Origin: Mycobacterium nebraskense
GTDB taxonomy: Bacteria; Actinomycetota; Actinomycetes; Mycobacteriales; Mycobacteriaceae
Reading direction: 5' to 3'
Assembly: GCF_002102255.1 (NCBI RefSeq)
Contig: NZ_LQPH01000007.1
Coordinates: forward strand, 1 to 64,000
Length of the DNA: 64,000 nucleotides
This document shows, piece after piece, positions 29,338-38,719 of this stretch. The notes beneath the pieces are model-generated. The model was not told the DNA's origin. It ran no database searches and worked only from the letters and a program-made list of their open reading frames with translations. Position numbers and translations under genes: made by a program. The number at the start of each line of letters is the position of its first letter. The first letter of the stretch is position 1.

Positions 29338-29384
29338 CCGCCCCGGAAATCACCCGCGACCATGCGCGGGGATCGCCGGGGCGG
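29338..29384 (-). other. Nested hairpin in the groES-groEL1 intercistronic region
   Basis: Outer arms CCGCCCCGG (29338-29346) and CCGGGGCGG (29376-29384) enclose inner arms CCCGCG (29353-29358) and CGCGGG (29365-29370). Both stems are perfect. It would form in the bicistronic mRNA just before the groEL1 ribosome-binding site (AAGGAGCC). It may be a processing or stability element. Confidence 0.6.
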
Positions 29385-29394
29385 AACACGGTGC

Positions 29395-29697
29395 TTACTT
29401 CGATACGACGGCCAGCACGTCGCGTGCCGACAGGATCAGATACTCCTCGCCGTTGTACTTGATCTCGGTACCGCCGTACTTGCTGTAGATGACGGTGTCG
29501 CCTTCCGAGACGTCGAGCGGAATCCGCTTCTCGCCGTCCTCGTCCCAGCGGCCGGGACCGACTGCGACGACGGTGCCTTCCTGCGGCTTCTCCTTGGCGG
29601 TGTCAGGAATGACCAGACCGGACGCGGTCGTGGTCTCGGCCTCGTTGGCCTGCACGAGAATCTTGTCCTCGAGTGGCTTGATGTTCACCTTCGCCAC
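29395..29697 (-). CDS. groES: 10-kDa co-chaperonin GroES
   Basis: 100 residues, the exact mycobacterial length ([15 protein letters not shown] at the N-terminus, the mobile-loop region [16 protein letters not shown], and the [18 protein letters not shown] end). It caps GroEL complexes and folds client proteins, and in mycobacteria it is also a major secreted antigen. It is the first gene of groES-groEL1. A perfect CIRCE element lies about 170 bases upstream of the start, so expression is expected to be heat-inducible through HrcA. Confidence 0.98.
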   Translation of the reverse strand: MAKVNIKPLEDKILVQANEAETTTASGLVIPDTAKEKPQEGTVVAVGPGRWDEDGEKRIPLDVSEGDTVIYSKYGGTEIKYNGEEYLILSARDVLAVVSK

Positions 29698-29863
29698 GAT
29701 TGGAGCCCTCCACTAGTTAGATCGGGTCCGGGGCGGGTGCCCCGGCCGGAGTTGGCGGTCGGTCCGGGGGTAACCCCAACCGTCCGATATCAGGGATTCG
29801 GCAGTCGTCCGTGCCCGAGCGCCGTCGTCGCGGGTGCCGGCACAGGGCTTGGCCGATTGCCAC

Positions 29864-29890
29864 CTAGCACTCTATACACGAGAGTGCTAG
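29864..29890. promoter_or_regulatory. CIRCE element (HrcA operator) of groES-groEL1
   Basis: CTAGCACTC-N9-GAGTGCTAG, a perfect nine-bp inverted repeat with the standard nine-base spacer; it differs from the consensus TTAGCACTC only in the outermost base pair. A third partial half (CACTC at 29891-29895) follows. It lies between tsaD and groES. Confidence 0.93.
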
Positions 29891-29935
29891 CACTCAAGGG
29901 CGGCCCGCTGCGTATTGGATGTTCGCTACGAGCGA

Positions 29936-30970
29936 TCACCTCACCTGGGCTTTTATCACCGGCAGGCCCGGGTCGCTGGGTACATCCAGCGGTGACTGTG
30001 GCGCCCCGGCGGCCACCAGGTGCGCGGCGAAGGACGCGATCATCGCCCCGTTGTCGGTGCAGAGCCGGGGTTTGGGGATCCGCAGCGCCAGTCCGGCGGC
30101 CGCGCACCGCTGCTCCGCGAACTCCCGCAGCCGTGAATTGGCGGCCACTCCCCCGGCGATCAGCAGCGTCGAGACGCCGAGCCGGGTCGCCGCACGCACC
30201 GCCTTCATGGTCAGCACGTCGGCGACGGCTTCCTGAAACCCCGCGGCGACGTCGGCGTTCACCGCGTCGGGGTGACTCTCCAAGTAGCGGGCCACGGCCG
30301 TTTTGAGCCCGGAGAAGCTGAAGGCGTACGGGTCATCGGCGGGGCCCGTCATGCCGCGCGGGAAGGCGATGGCGTTCCGGTCGCCGGTGCGGGCCAGGTC
30401 GTCGAGCACCTTGCCGCCGGGATAGCCCAGCCCCAGCAGCCGGGCCACCTTGTCGTAGGCCTCGCCGGCGGCGTCGTCGACGGTGCTGCCGAGTTCGACG
30501 ATCGGTTCCCCGAGGGAACGCACGTGCAACAGGTGGGTGTGTCCGCCCGACACCAGCAGCGCCACGCACTCGGGCAACGGCCCGTGTTCGTAGACGTCGG
30601 CGGCCAGGTGCCCGCCCAGGTGGTTGACGGCGTAGAACGGTACCCCCCACGCGGCCGAATACGCCTTGGCCGCAGCCACTCCCACCAGCAGGGCGCCGGC
30701 CAGGCCCGGCCCGATCGTGGCGGCGACGATGTCGGGCTTCTGCAGGCCCGCCGTCGTCAGCGCGCGGCGCATGGTGGGACCGAGCGCCTCCAGGTGCGCC
30801 CGCGACGCGATCTCGGGGACCACGCCGCCGAAGCGGACGTGTTCGTCGACGCTGGACGCCACCTCGTCGGCCAACAGCGTCACGGTGGCCCCAACACCGG
30901 TGCCGTCGAGCCGCGCGATGCCGACTCCCGTTTCGTCGCAAGAGGTTTCGATGGCCAAGATGATCGTCAT
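29936..30970 (-). CDS. tsaD: tRNA N6-adenosine threonylcarbamoyltransferase TsaD
   Basis: 344 residues, ASKHA fold (Gcp/Kae1/Qri7 family). It transfers threonylcarbamoyl from TC-AMP to A37 of ANN-decoding tRNAs. The N-terminal phosphate loop IETSCDETG, the metal-binding pair His117/His121 in NHLGGHLAA and the ATP-binding SGGHTHLL are intact. The ATG at 30970 overlaps the rimI stop (ATGA). Together with tsaB, tsaE and rimI it forms a coupled operon that supplies t6A. It is the last gene before the groES promoter. Confidence 0.97.
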   Translation of the reverse strand: MTIILAIETSCDETGVGIARLDGTGVGATVTLLADEVASSVDEHVRFGGVVPEIASRAHLEALGPTMRRALTTAGLQKPDIVAATIGPGLAGALLVGVAAAKAYSAAWGVPFYAVNHLGGHLAADVYEHGPLPECVALLVSGGHTHLLHVRSLGEPIVELGSTVDDAAGEAYDKVARLLGLGYPGGKVLDDLARTGDRNAIAFPRGMTGPADDPYAFSFSGLKTAVARYLESHPDAVNADVAAGFQEAVADVLTMKAVRAATRLGVSTLLIAGGVAANSRLREFAEQRCAAAGLALRIPKPRLCTDNGAMIASFAAHLVAAGAPQSPLDVPSDPGLPVIKAQVR

Positions 30971-31437
30971 CGACGGGCCTCCCTGCGCATCGTGTACGCG
31001 TCGGCTCCGCTCGCGCGGTAGTAGCGCCGGCGCAGGCCGACCTCCTCGAACCCCGCGCTGCGGTACAGCGCGATGGCCGCCTCGTTGTCGGTGCGCACCT
31101 CGAGGAAGACCACGCCGCCGTCGGCGAAGACCAGCAGCTCGTCCAGCAACCGGCGCCCGACACCCCGCCCCTGATACGCGGTGTCCACGCCGATGGTGTG
31201 GACCTCGTACTCGAACGGCGGGGTGCGGCCCAGCCGTGAGATTCCGGCATACCCGACGAGCGTGCCGCCGGCGCGCGCGCCCACGTAATGGTTGTGCGGG
31301 CTGGCCAGTTCCCGGTTGAAGGCCGCCGCGGGCCACGGATCGTCGCCGTCGAACAGCTGATTTTCGAGCTCGGCGCAGCGCGCCGCGTCGTCGGGGGTCA
31401 ACGCGCCGAGCGTCACGGGCTCGCTGGTGGCGGTCAC
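30967..31437 (-). CDS. rimI: Ribosomal-protein-alanine N-acetyltransferase RimI
   Basis: 156 residues, GNAT fold: the acetyl-CoA-binding signature Gln-x-x-Gly-x-Gly/Ala is visible in [13 protein letters not shown], followed by [25 protein letters not shown]. It acetylates the N-terminal alanine of ribosomal protein S18 and can act on other proteins in mycobacteria. GTG at 31437 overlaps the tsaB stop by four bases, and its own stop overlaps the tsaD start, so it is coupled on both sides. A longer frame upstream is the shadow of tsaB. Confidence 0.93.
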   Translation of the reverse strand: MTATSEPVTLGALTPDDAARCAELENQLFDGDDPWPAAAFNRELASPHNHYVGARAGGTLVGYAGISRLGRTPPFEYEVHTIGVDTAYQGRGVGRRLLDELLVFADGGVVFLEVRTDNEAAIALYRSAGFEEVGLRRRYYRASGADAYTMRREARR

Positions 31438-32057
31438 TCGCGCGCCGCCATCGGTTTGGCGTCCGGGCGGCGAAGGTACAGCGCCACCAACGGCATTGGG
31501 CGCTGCGACCAGTCGGGCACCGCGGCGACGAGCCCGGCCGGTGTGGGATAAATCGGCCCGCAGTGCGGCAGGTCGAACAGCGCCGCGTGCTCTTCCGAGC
31601 CGGCCACCGCCTGCGCGACGCCGGGATCGACGTCGGCCGGGGCGTTGACTCCCGGCCCCGCCATGCGAAACCCGTCGCGGTAGCGGGCCCAATAGACCTC
31701 GCGCCGGCGGGCGTCGGTGACCACCAGCACCTCGCCGGTGGTTCGCACCCCGATGGCGTCCAGGCTGCACACCCCGCGCACCGGGATGCCCAGCGCGTGC
31801 CCGTAGGCGGCGCCGGTGGCCATCCCCGCCCGCAGGCCGGTGAACGGGCCGGGGCCGCAGCCCACCACGACGGCGTCCAGGTCACCCATCGTCAACCCGG
31901 CATCGGCGAGGGCGCCCACCACGTTCGGCGTGAGCCGTTCGGCGTGCGCCCGGGCGTCGACCGTGACCCGCTCGGCCAGCACGGTCAGATCCTCGCGCCG
32001 GACGATCCCGGCCGTCACGGCCGGGGTGGCGGTGTCGAGGGCGAGGACGATGCTCAT
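31434..32057 (-). CDS. tsaB: tRNA t6A biosynthesis protein TsaB
   Basis: 207 residues, the smaller ASKHA-fold paralogue of TsaD and its obligate partner in bacterial t6A synthesis. It has the N-terminal [16 protein letters not shown] and [15 protein letters not shown] segments that define the family. It is not itself catalytic. ATG at 32057 has AGGAG eight bases upstream; a GTG two codons before (32063) is too close to it. It is separated from tsaE by 49 bases that look like a dispersed mycobacterial repeat. Confidence 0.94.
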   Translation of the reverse strand: MSIVLALDTATPAVTAGIVRREDLTVLAERVTVDARAHAERLTPNVVGALADAGLTMGDLDAVVVGCGPGPFTGLRAGMATGAAYGHALGIPVRGVCSLDAIGVRTTGEVLVVTDARRREVYWARYRDGFRMAGPGVNAPADVDPGVAQAVAGSEEHAALFDLPHCGPIYPTPAGLVAAVPDWSQRPMPLVALYLRRPDAKPMAARE

Positions 32058-32106
32058 GTGCACCGCTCCTCCTCATCGCTGCGCTCTGCATCGTTGCCGG
32101 TGCGAC
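32058..32106. repeat. Short intergenic sequence resembling a dispersed mycobacterial repeat
   Basis: The 49 bases between tsaB and tsaE contain the string CGCTCCTCCTCATCGCTGCG followed by CTCTGCATCG, which I recall as recurring between genes in many mycobacterial genomes. It supplies the tsaB ribosome-binding site on the minus strand. No second copy exists inside this window that I can see, so the repeat status rests on memory. Confidence 0.35.
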
Positions 32107-32589
32107 TCATGAACGGTCCCCGGAAAAGGCCCACTGCCACGTGGCGATCCGCACGTCGGAATGGCTAACGCGTTCCAGACGAATGTCGAGGTGGCGCTCG
32201 GCGAGGCGTTCGACGAGGCCCTCGCCCCACTCCACGACCACGACCGCGTCGTCGAGATCGGTGTCGAGGTCCAGTGAGTCGAGCTCGCCCAGCAGGTCGG
32301 CGCCGTCGTGGTCCAAAAGCCGGTACATGTCGACGTGAATCATCGCCGGTGCGCCGGGCCGCCGCGGCGGGTGCACCCGCGCCAGCACGTACGACGGCGA
32401 GGTGACCGGGCCGTCGACGTCCATCGCCGCGGCAATCCCCTTGGCCAGCACGGTCTTTCCCGCGCCGAGCGGACCGGTGAGCACCACCACGTCACCCGCA
32501 CGCAGCTGCTCACCCAGCCGCGACCCGAGCGCGATGGTGTCCTCGACGTGTTCCAGTGTGGCCGTGCCCCCGTCTTTTTCAGCCACCAC
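32107..32589 (-). CDS. tsaE: tRNA t6A biosynthesis ATPase TsaE
   Basis: 160 residues, P-loop ATPase with Walker A GPLGAGKTVLAKG (about residues 39-51), the switch region VTSPSYVL and the C-terminal VVVVEWGEG motif. It drives turnover of the TsaB-TsaD complex. The GTG start lies inside the end of the upstream hydrolase gene (11-nt overlap). It belongs to the leftward alr-hydrolase-tsaE-tsaB-rimI-tsaD unit. Confidence 0.95.
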   Translation of the reverse strand: MVAEKDGGTATLEHVEDTIALGSRLGEQLRAGDVVVLTGPLGAGKTVLAKGIAAAMDVDGPVTSPSYVLARVHPPRRPGAPAMIHVDMYRLLDHDGADLLGELDSLDLDTDLDDAVVVVEWGEGLVERLAERHLDIRLERVSHSDVRIATWQWAFSGDRS

Positions 32590-33697
32590 GCCGACGCAGC
32601 CTCTCCCGCATCCAGCGGGCCGCCAGCGCGGCGCGGCCCGGGGTGGCCCGCTTGACCAGCCGGATCAACCCGTCGTTGATCGCCTCGGGCTTGTCCAGCA
32701 GCGCGAGGTGGCTGGCCCCCCGGACGATGACCAGCTCGGACTGCGGCAGCGAGGCCGCCATCTTGCGGGAGTATTCGTCGGGCGTGAGCAGGTCGTGGTC
32801 ACCGCAGGCGATCAGGGTGGGGATGCGCAGCAGGGTCCACAGGCCGGCGGTTTCGTCGTGGTGTTCCAAGGCATCCAGGAACTCCACCATGGTGGGGATC
32901 GGGGTGCCGGTCATCATCCGCTGCGAGAAGGCGTCCAGGCTCCGGCTGACGTGCAGGTCGCTGTAGGAGGCGGCCCGCAGGACCGGACCGATCAGCGAGC
33001 GGGACACGCTGCGGCCGCGGTGCATCAGCTTCGGAGCGGACCGCGCGGTGAACCGGAACGCTTCCAGCGCAGGGTTTTTCAGGATCTCGCCCAGCGGGGA
33101 CCTGGCGACGCCTTCGGCCGCAGAGGAAATCAGGGCGGCGCCGACGATCCGGCGCCCGTACTGGTCGGGGAATTGGCGGGCGTGCGACAACACCGTCATG
33201 CCGCCCATCGAGTGGCCGACCAGCACGACCATCCCGCGCGGTGCGACCACCTGGAGCACGCTCTCGAGGTCTTTGCCGAGTTGGGTCAGCGTGTAGGTCT
33301 CGGGGTCGGCCTCGTCGGATTGCCCGTGCCCGCGCTGGTCGTAGAAGACCATCCGGACGCCAGGGCCCACGTGGTGGGGCAGCCGCGTCCGCTGAAAATG
33401 GAAGGCGCCCATCCGCAGACAGAATCCGTGGACGAAGACAATGGTCAGCGGGGCGTCCGCGGGGCCGGCTTCACGGATTGCCAACGACACCCCGTCGGGG
33501 GTGGTTACCACCGAACGGCGGTCGTCGTCGATCCTGTCGAAATCCTCGTCGGCGTAAGGGTCTTCGATGCCGCGGGCGCGCTGGATCATCGAGCGGCGGG
33601 CCGAGGCTCCGACGATGGTGGCGAGGGCAGTCACCCCCGCCCCTCCCGCAAGCCAAGCCCTCGCCTTACGGCGCCTGCGGGTTTTCTCAAGGCTCAA
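32579..33697 (-). CDS. Alpha/beta hydrolase with N-terminal membrane anchor
   Basis: 372 residues. A basic N-terminus and hydrophobic segment (about 13-33) look like a signal anchor. The hydrolase domain has the oxyanion motif [24 protein letters not shown], the nucleophile elbow GHSMGG (Ser163), a catalytic Asp in CGDHDLLTP and His in GASHLALLD. It is probably an esterase or lipase acting at the membrane, though the substrate is unknown. The start is a TTG inside the alr stop region (11-nt overlap), consistent with tight coupling to alr; the TTG is the first start in frame. I do not recall a homologue at this place in M. tuberculosis. Confidence 0.86.
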   Translation of the reverse strand: MSLEKTRRRRKARAWLAGGAGVTALATIVGASARRSMIQRARGIEDPYADEDFDRIDDDRRSVVTTPDGVSLAIREAGPADAPLTIVFVHGFCLRMGAFHFQRTRLPHHVGPGVRMVFYDQRGHGQSDEADPETYTLTQLGKDLESVLQVVAPRGMVVLVGHSMGGMTVLSHARQFPDQYGRRIVGAALISSAAEGVARSPLGEILKNPALEAFRFTARSAPKLMHRGRSVSRSLIGPVLRAASYSDLHVSRSLDAFSQRMMTGTPIPTMVEFLDALEHHDETAGLWTLLRIPTLIACGDHDLLTPDEYSRKMAASLPQSELVIVRGASHLALLDKPEAINDGLIRLVKRATPGRAALAARWMRERLRRRGG

Positions 33698-34862
33698 TGG
33701 TTCGCGCCTCGCGGTAGGTCCTGGTGATGCGCCCCCTGGGGCTGGTCACCACTTCGTAGTGGATGGTGCCGAGCAGGTCGGCCCAGTCCTGTGCGGTGGG
33801 TTCCCCGCTGCTGCCGGGCCCGAACAGGATCGCCTCGTCGCCCTCAGCCACGTCGGTCCGACCAGGGCCGAGGTCGACGACGAACTGATCCATACAGATC
33901 CGCCCGACCCCGGGCCGCCGCTTGCCGTTGATCAACACGTCCAATCGTCCCCCCAGCGACCGGAATACGCCGTCGGCGTAGCCGACCGGCAGCAGCGCCA
34001 AATTCGTGTCGCGCTCCGCGGTCCAGGTGTGCCCGTATGACACGCTCTCACCCGCGCGAATCGACTTCACCAGCGCCACAGGGCATTTCACCGTCATGGC
34101 CGGCACCAGCCCCATGTCCCCGAGCTCGGGCACGGGGCTCAGGCCGTACACCGCGACGCCGGGCCGCACCAGGTCGAAGGCCAGATCGGGGCGCGACATG
34201 GTGGCCGACGAGTTCGCCAGGTGCGCGACCTCGAACCGCACCCCCTGCTCGCCCGCCTGCGCCAGCATGTCGCTGAAGCGTTGGGCCTGAAGATCATTGA
34301 CGGGGTTGGCCGGTTGATCGGCAAACACCATGTGCGACATCAGGCCGCGCAACCGGATGGCGTCCTCGGCGACGGCCCGGCGCAGCGCGGTCAGCATCGA
34401 CGGGTACCGCGCCCGGTGGACGCCGTTGCGGTTCAGCCCGGTGTCGACCTTGACGGTGACCGTCGCGGTCCGGCCCGTCCGGCGCGCGGCGTCCAGCAAC
34501 TCGTCCAGCTGGCGCTCCGACGACACGGCGATCTCCACGTCGGCTAGCAGCGCGGGCCCGAAGTCGATGCCGGGCGGGTGCAGCCAGGCCAGCACGGGTG
34601 CGGTGATCCCGTCGCCGCGCAGCGCAAGCGCCTCGGCGACGGTGGCGACGCCCAGCTCGGCCGCGCCGCCGGCCAACGCCGCACGCGCGGCCTGGGTGGC
34701 CCCATGGCCGTAGCCGTCGGCCTTGACGACGGCCATCACCTGCGCGCGGCCGGCGTGCTCGCACAGCAACCGCACGTTGTGCTCAATGGCGCCCAGGTCC
34801 ACCAGGGCCTCGGCGAGGAGCCCCGGTGTCAGCGATATCGGCGTAACGGCCACGGCCGCCAT
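33687..34862 (-). CDS. alr: Alanine racemase
   Basis: 391 residues. PLP-dependent interconversion of L- and D-alanine for peptidoglycan; target of D-cycloserine. The PLP lysine is Lys47 in [10 protein letters not shown], the substrate-binding and dimer motif NRNGV and the catalytic Tyr of the second subunit in SVSYGHTW are present. ATG at 34862 was chosen since homology begins soon after; the open frame extends further upstream to 35060 but that stretch lacks conserved sequence. In M. tuberculosis several PPE and IS-related genes lie between alr and gadB; here only 227 bases do, with no gene in them. Confidence 0.95.
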   Translation of the reverse strand: MAAVAVTPISLTPGLLAEALVDLGAIEHNVRLLCEHAGRAQVMAVVKADGYGHGATQAARAALAGGAAELGVATVAEALALRGDGITAPVLAWLHPPGIDFGPALLADVEIAVSSERQLDELLDAARRTGRTATVTVKVDTGLNRNGVHRARYPSMLTALRRAVAEDAIRLRGLMSHMVFADQPANPVNDLQAQRFSDMLAQAGEQGVRFEVAHLANSSATMSRPDLAFDLVRPGVAVYGLSPVPELGDMGLVPAMTVKCPVALVKSIRAGESVSYGHTWTAERDTNLALLPVGYADGVFRSLGGRLDVLINGKRRPGVGRICMDQFVVDLGPGRTDVAEGDEAILFGPGSSGEPTAQDWADLLGTIHYEVVTSPRGRITRTYREARTIEP

Positions 34863-35089
34863 TCTCCCAGAATCGGCCGCACGCGCCGACCGCCCACAGC
34901 CCCACTTCGTCGCAATGGCCACATCCGTCACACGCGCCCCCGCACCGGGAGACACCCGATGTGCCCGCCTCCGAGCGACAATCGACGACGTCAGCACTGC
35001 GAGCCGCCGCTTCTGGGACCCCACGGTCCCTTGTCGCTGTGAGGCGGGCAACACACGCATCCCTTCCCAAGCGGAAGCTCGCCGAGAAC

Positions 35090-36472
35090 TCAGTGCGCGA
35101 AGTGCTGAGCCTCGTAGTGGCCGCCGGGCTTGAGCTTGTCCAGCGAAGTGAGCGCCGACACGGCGTCGTCGTGCAATGCCCGGGCCAGGTCCGCGGAGAG
35201 CCCTTCCCGCACCACGATGCGCAGCACCGAGACGTTGGCGGCGTTGTCGGGCATGGTGTAGGCGGGCACCTGCCAGCCGTAACCCCGCAGCTCGTGGGAG
35301 ACGTCGAACTCGGTGTAGCCGCGGTTCTTGGCCAGCCGGAAGGCGATCACGGGGATCGCCGAACCGTCCGAGATCAGCTCGCAGTGGTCGCTGACCCGTA
35401 GTTGCTCGCCCAGCCAGCGCGCCGTCCTCGACAGTGTCTGCATGACCTTGGTGTAGCCGTCGCGGCCCAGCCGCAGGAAGTTGTAGTACTGGCCGACCAC
35501 CTGGTTGCCGGGGCGGGAGAAGTTCAGTGTGACAGTCGGCATGTCACCGCCGAGGTAGTTGACCCGGAACACCAGCTCCTCGGGCAGGTACTCCTTGCTG
35601 CGCCACACCACGAACCCGACACCGGGATAGGTCAGCCCGTACTTGTGGCCGCTGACGTTGATCGACACCACCCGGGGCAACCGGAAGTCCCACTTGAGTT
35701 CGGGGTGCAGGAAGGGCACCACGAATCCCCCGCTGGCGGCGTCGATGTGGACGGGAACGTCCACCCCGCCGCCGGCCGCCAGCTTGTCCAGCGCACCGCA
35801 GATCTCGGCGACCGGTTCCAGTTCACCGGTGTAGGTGGTGCCCAGGATCGCCACCACCCCGATGGTGTCCTCGTCGACGGCGTCGACGACCTGTTCGGGG
35901 GTGATGACGTAGCGTCCCTCCTCCATCGGCAGGTAGCGGGGCTCGACGTCGAAGTAGCGGCAGAACTTCTCCCACACCACCTGGACGTTGGAGCCCATCA
36001 CCATATTCGGCCGGCGGCTTTCCCAGTCCTTACCGACCTTCTGCCGCCACCGCCACTTCATGGCCAGCCCGCCCAGCATGACCGCCTCGCTGGAGCCGAT
36101 CGTCGACACCCCGCACGCGCTGTAGGGGTCGGCGTCGTTCAGGTCTTCCGCGTGGAACAGGTCGGCCACCATGCACACGCAGCGCTGCTCGATGGCCGCG
36201 GTCGCCGGGTACTCGTCCTTGTCGATCATGTTCTTGTCGAACGTCTCCGCCATCAGCCGCCCGGCCTCGGGATCCATCCACGTGGTGACGAAGGTGGCCA
36301 GGTTCAGCCGGGAGCTGCCGTCGAGCATCAGCTCGTCGTGGATGAAGCGGTAGGCGGCCTCGGGGTCCATCGACTCGTCGGGCAGCCGCAGCGCCGGCAC
36401 CGGCGCGGTGAACATGCGGCCGGTGTAGGCGGGGGCGATGCCGTGCGCGGGCAGGGACGGGTGTTGGGGCAC
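35090..36472 (-). CDS. gadB: Glutamate decarboxylase
   Basis: 460 residues, the family's usual length. PLP fold I decarboxylase converting glutamate to GABA and CO2 with proton consumption, part of acid tolerance and the GABA shunt. The PLP lysine is Lys277 in SGHKYGL; the preceding HIDAASGGF motif carries the PLP-stacking and Asp contacts. The GTG start has AGGA eight bases upstream. It is 14 bases downstream of nnrD on the same strand, so probably co-transcribed. No glutamate/GABA antiporter gene is adjacent. Confidence 0.96.
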   Translation of the reverse strand: MPQHPSLPAHGIAPAYTGRMFTAPVPALRLPDESMDPEAAYRFIHDELMLDGSSRLNLATFVTTWMDPEAGRLMAETFDKNMIDKDEYPATAAIEQRCVCMVADLFHAEDLNDADPYSACGVSTIGSSEAVMLGGLAMKWRWRQKVGKDWESRRPNMVMGSNVQVVWEKFCRYFDVEPRYLPMEEGRYVITPEQVVDAVDEDTIGVVAILGTTYTGELEPVAEICGALDKLAAGGGVDVPVHIDAASGGFVVPFLHPELKWDFRLPRVVSINVSGHKYGLTYPGVGFVVWRSKEYLPEELVFRVNYLGGDMPTVTLNFSRPGNQVVGQYYNFLRLGRDGYTKVMQTLSRTARWLGEQLRVSDHCELISDGSAIPVIAFRLAKNRGYTEFDVSHELRGYGWQVPAYTMPDNAANVSVLRIVVREGLSADLARALHDDAVSALTSLDKLKPGGHYEAQHFAH

Positions 36473-36486
36473 TAGGAGAATCCTTT

Positions 36487-37908
36487 CTAGAGGGCGGCGA
36501 GCGCGGCCCTGATGTGCGGAACCATGCGGGACGACGACGTCGGCGCGTCCCCGGGGCCCGGGTCGGCGGCCGACAGCGCCGCCGCCCGCGCGTGAACGAA
36601 CGCCGCCGCCGCGGCCGCCTCACCCGCCGGCAGGCCCGCCGCGAGCAGCGCGCCGATCATCCCGGACAGCACGTCGCCGGAGCCGGCGGTGGCCGCCCAG
36701 GATTGCCCGGCCGGGTTGAGGTACACCGGGCCGCCCGGATCGGCGATGACGGTGACATTCCCCTTGAGCAGCACGGTGGCGCCGAATGTGTCGGCGAGCT
36801 TCCGGCACGCGTCCACCCTGTCGTCCCCCGGCGGGCTACCCGCCAGGCGGGCGAATTCGCCGGCGTGCGGGGTGAGCACCGTGGGCGCGGTGCGGTTGGC
36901 GACCAGCTCGGGGTGCGCCGCCAGGATGGTGAGCCCGTCGGCGTCCACGATCACCGGCAGGTCGGTCTCCAGCGCGAACCACAGCGCGGTGGCCCCCGTG
37001 TCGTCGGTGCCCAATCCCGGCCCCACGACCCATGATTGGACCCGCCCGGCCGACGCCGGGGTGGGTGACGCGATCACCTCCGGCCAGTGCGCGAGCACCT
37101 CGCGGTGCGCGCTGCCGGCGTAGCGAACCATGCCGGAGGTCGCCGCGACGGCGGCCCCCGTGCACAGCACGGCCGCACCCGGATACGTCGACGAGCCGGC
37201 CATCACACCGGTCACGCCCTGGGTGTACTTGTCGTCGTGGGGTCCGGGCACCGGCCAGCGGGCGGCCACGTCGGCGGCCTCGAAGCCCAGCATGTCGGTG
37301 TCCGGCAGGTCGAGCCCGATGTCGATCAGCTTCACCCGCCCGCAATCGGCGAGCGCGTGCACGGGTTTGAGCCCGCCGAAGGTGACGGTCGCCGCGGCGT
37401 GCACCGCCGGTCCGGTGATCGCCCCGGTCGCCACGTCGATGCCGCTGGGGATGTCGACCGCGACCACCGGGATCCCCGCGTCCTCGACCACGGCGAACAC
37501 CTTGGCCGCGGCTGGGCGCAGCGGCCCGGAGCCGGAGATGCCCACCACCCCGTCGATGACGAGATCGGTTGTCGGCGAGACACTTTCCACGATGCGCCCG
37601 CCGGCCTTCGTGAACGCCGCCAGCCCCTTGCGGTGGGTGCGTTCCGGATTGAGCAGCACCGCGTCGGCGGTCGCGCCGCGACGGCGCACGAAGGTGGCGG
37701 CCCACAGCGCGTCACCGCCGTTGTCGCCCGAGCCGACGACGGCGCACACCCGGCGGCCGGCCACCCCGCCGGTGCGGCCTCTCAATTCGGCGACGATCTC
37801 GGCGGCGAGCCCGAAGGCCGCGCGCCTCATCAGGGCCCCGTCGGGCAGGCTGGCCAGCAGCGGCGCCTCGGCCTGGCGGATCGCGTCTACGGAGTAGTAG
37901 TGCCGCAC
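36487..37908 (-). CDS. nnrD: Bifunctional NAD(P)H-hydrate repair enzyme (epimerase plus dehydratase)
   Basis: 473 residues. Residues 1-200 are the YjeF_N/NnrE epimerase domain (CAVVGSGDNGGDALWAA, VDIPSGIDVATG); residues 215-473 are the NnrD kinase-like dehydratase with VVGPGLG, DADGLTILA, VLTPHAGEFARL and the ATP/ADP-binding ATAGSGDVLSGMIGALLA. It repairs NADHX and NADPHX. GTG at 37908 is preferred because it gives the conserved MRHYYSVDAIR start and the length I recall for Rv3433c; the open frame continues seven codons further. It lies upstream of gadB. Confidence 0.95.
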   Translation of the reverse strand: MRHYYSVDAIRQAEAPLLASLPDGALMRRAAFGLAAEIVAELRGRTGGVAGRRVCAVVGSGDNGGDALWAATFVRRRGATADAVLLNPERTHRKGLAAFTKAGGRIVESVSPTTDLVIDGVVGISGSGPLRPAAAKVFAVVEDAGIPVVAVDIPSGIDVATGAITGPAVHAAATVTFGGLKPVHALADCGRVKLIDIGLDLPDTDMLGFEAADVAARWPVPGPHDDKYTQGVTGVMAGSSTYPGAAVLCTGAAVAATSGMVRYAGSAHREVLAHWPEVIASPTPASAGRVQSWVVGPGLGTDDTGATALWFALETDLPVIVDADGLTILAAHPELVANRTAPTVLTPHAGEFARLAGSPPGDDRVDACRKLADTFGATVLLKGNVTVIADPGGPVYLNPAGQSWAATAGSGDVLSGMIGALLAAGLPAGEAAAAAAFVHARAAALSAADPGPGDAPTSSSRMVPHIRAALAAL

Positions 37909-37941
37909 GGTAGCCACACTACGGGTCAACGGCCGCGCCGC

Positions 37942-38655
37942 TCAGGCCGATGCCTCGGGCGATCGGCGTCGTCGCGCCATGGCCCGCAGGCGCGCCGGGC
38001 TCAGCTGCCGGGGGTCCTGGTGCCGCGTCATCGGGTAGAAGCAGAGCCCGACGAGGATCGAGGTGAAGTGCCCGATTGCCGTGAAGTTCAGCTCAATACG
38101 GTCCATCGCGATCAACGGGAAGCCGAAGATGATGAACAGCACGCCCAGATAGCCCCAGCGCCACGGCCGCGCAATGTGATAGGTCAGCACGCCCATCACC
38201 CCGACCAGGAAGTAGCTCACGCCGATGTCGCGGGCGTGCACCAGCCGTTCCGACGCGTCGTGCACCTCGATCGCGAGATACAGCACGCCCTCACTGAAAT
38301 AGGTGGATAGGATATGCGCGCTCAATCCTACTGTGAGCCAACGTAATTGGCCCAGCCAGTGTTCGGCCGGCGCAAGGAACAACGTGAACAGCAGCAGGTA
38401 CGGCGTCAGGTTGTCCCCGTCGATCCACAGCAGGCTGGAGAACAGCACGTCGAGCGGATCGCGCGCAAGGCCGTGGATGTTGGTGGAATGGTGCATCAAC
38501 ATCGAGTGCAGTTGCCGTTGGGGAAGCCAGTGTTGAATGAGCGTCGTGATCAGCAGGACCAGCAGCCATCCGTAGGTCAGCGGGGCGCTGCTGACGTAAT
38601 GCCAGACCGCGAACCCCATGCTGCGTAGCCGGGACCGCACCGGTGCATTCGTCAC
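37942..38655 (-). CDS. Rhomboid-like integral membrane protein (Rv3434c-like)
   Basis: 237 residues with about six transmembrane helices and a basic C-terminus (MARRRRSPEA). The loop DVLFSSLLWIDGDNLTPYLLL and the helix GHFTSILVGLCF resemble rhomboid folds. At the position of the protease Ser (usually GxSG) the sequence reads GVSYF, so catalytic competence is doubtful although a Ser and the late His (GHFTS) are present. It is probably an inactive or atypical rhomboid-fold protein. It sits between nnrD and the DUF4436 gene on the same strand. Confidence 0.78.
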   Translation of the reverse strand: MTNAPVRSRLRSMGFAVWHYVSSAPLTYGWLLVLLITTLIQHWLPQRQLHSMLMHHSTNIHGLARDPLDVLFSSLLWIDGDNLTPYLLLFTLFLAPAEHWLGQLRWLTVGLSAHILSTYFSEGVLYLAIEVHDASERLVHARDIGVSYFLVGVMGVLTYHIARPWRWGYLGVLFIIFGFPLIAMDRIELNFTAIGHFTSILVGLCFYPMTRHQDPRQLSPARLRAMARRRRSPEASA

Positions 38656-38719
38656 GTCATCACCTTCGCACGCTGATCGCTGCGCCGCGCAACTTATGCG
38701 GCGGCCCGGGGTGAGGCTC

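Noticed and set aside
34863..35060. N-terminal extension of alr to the first start in the open frame
   Set aside because: The 66 extra residues are Arg/Ser-rich with no conserved alanine-racemase sequence; the fold begins just after the ATG at 34862.
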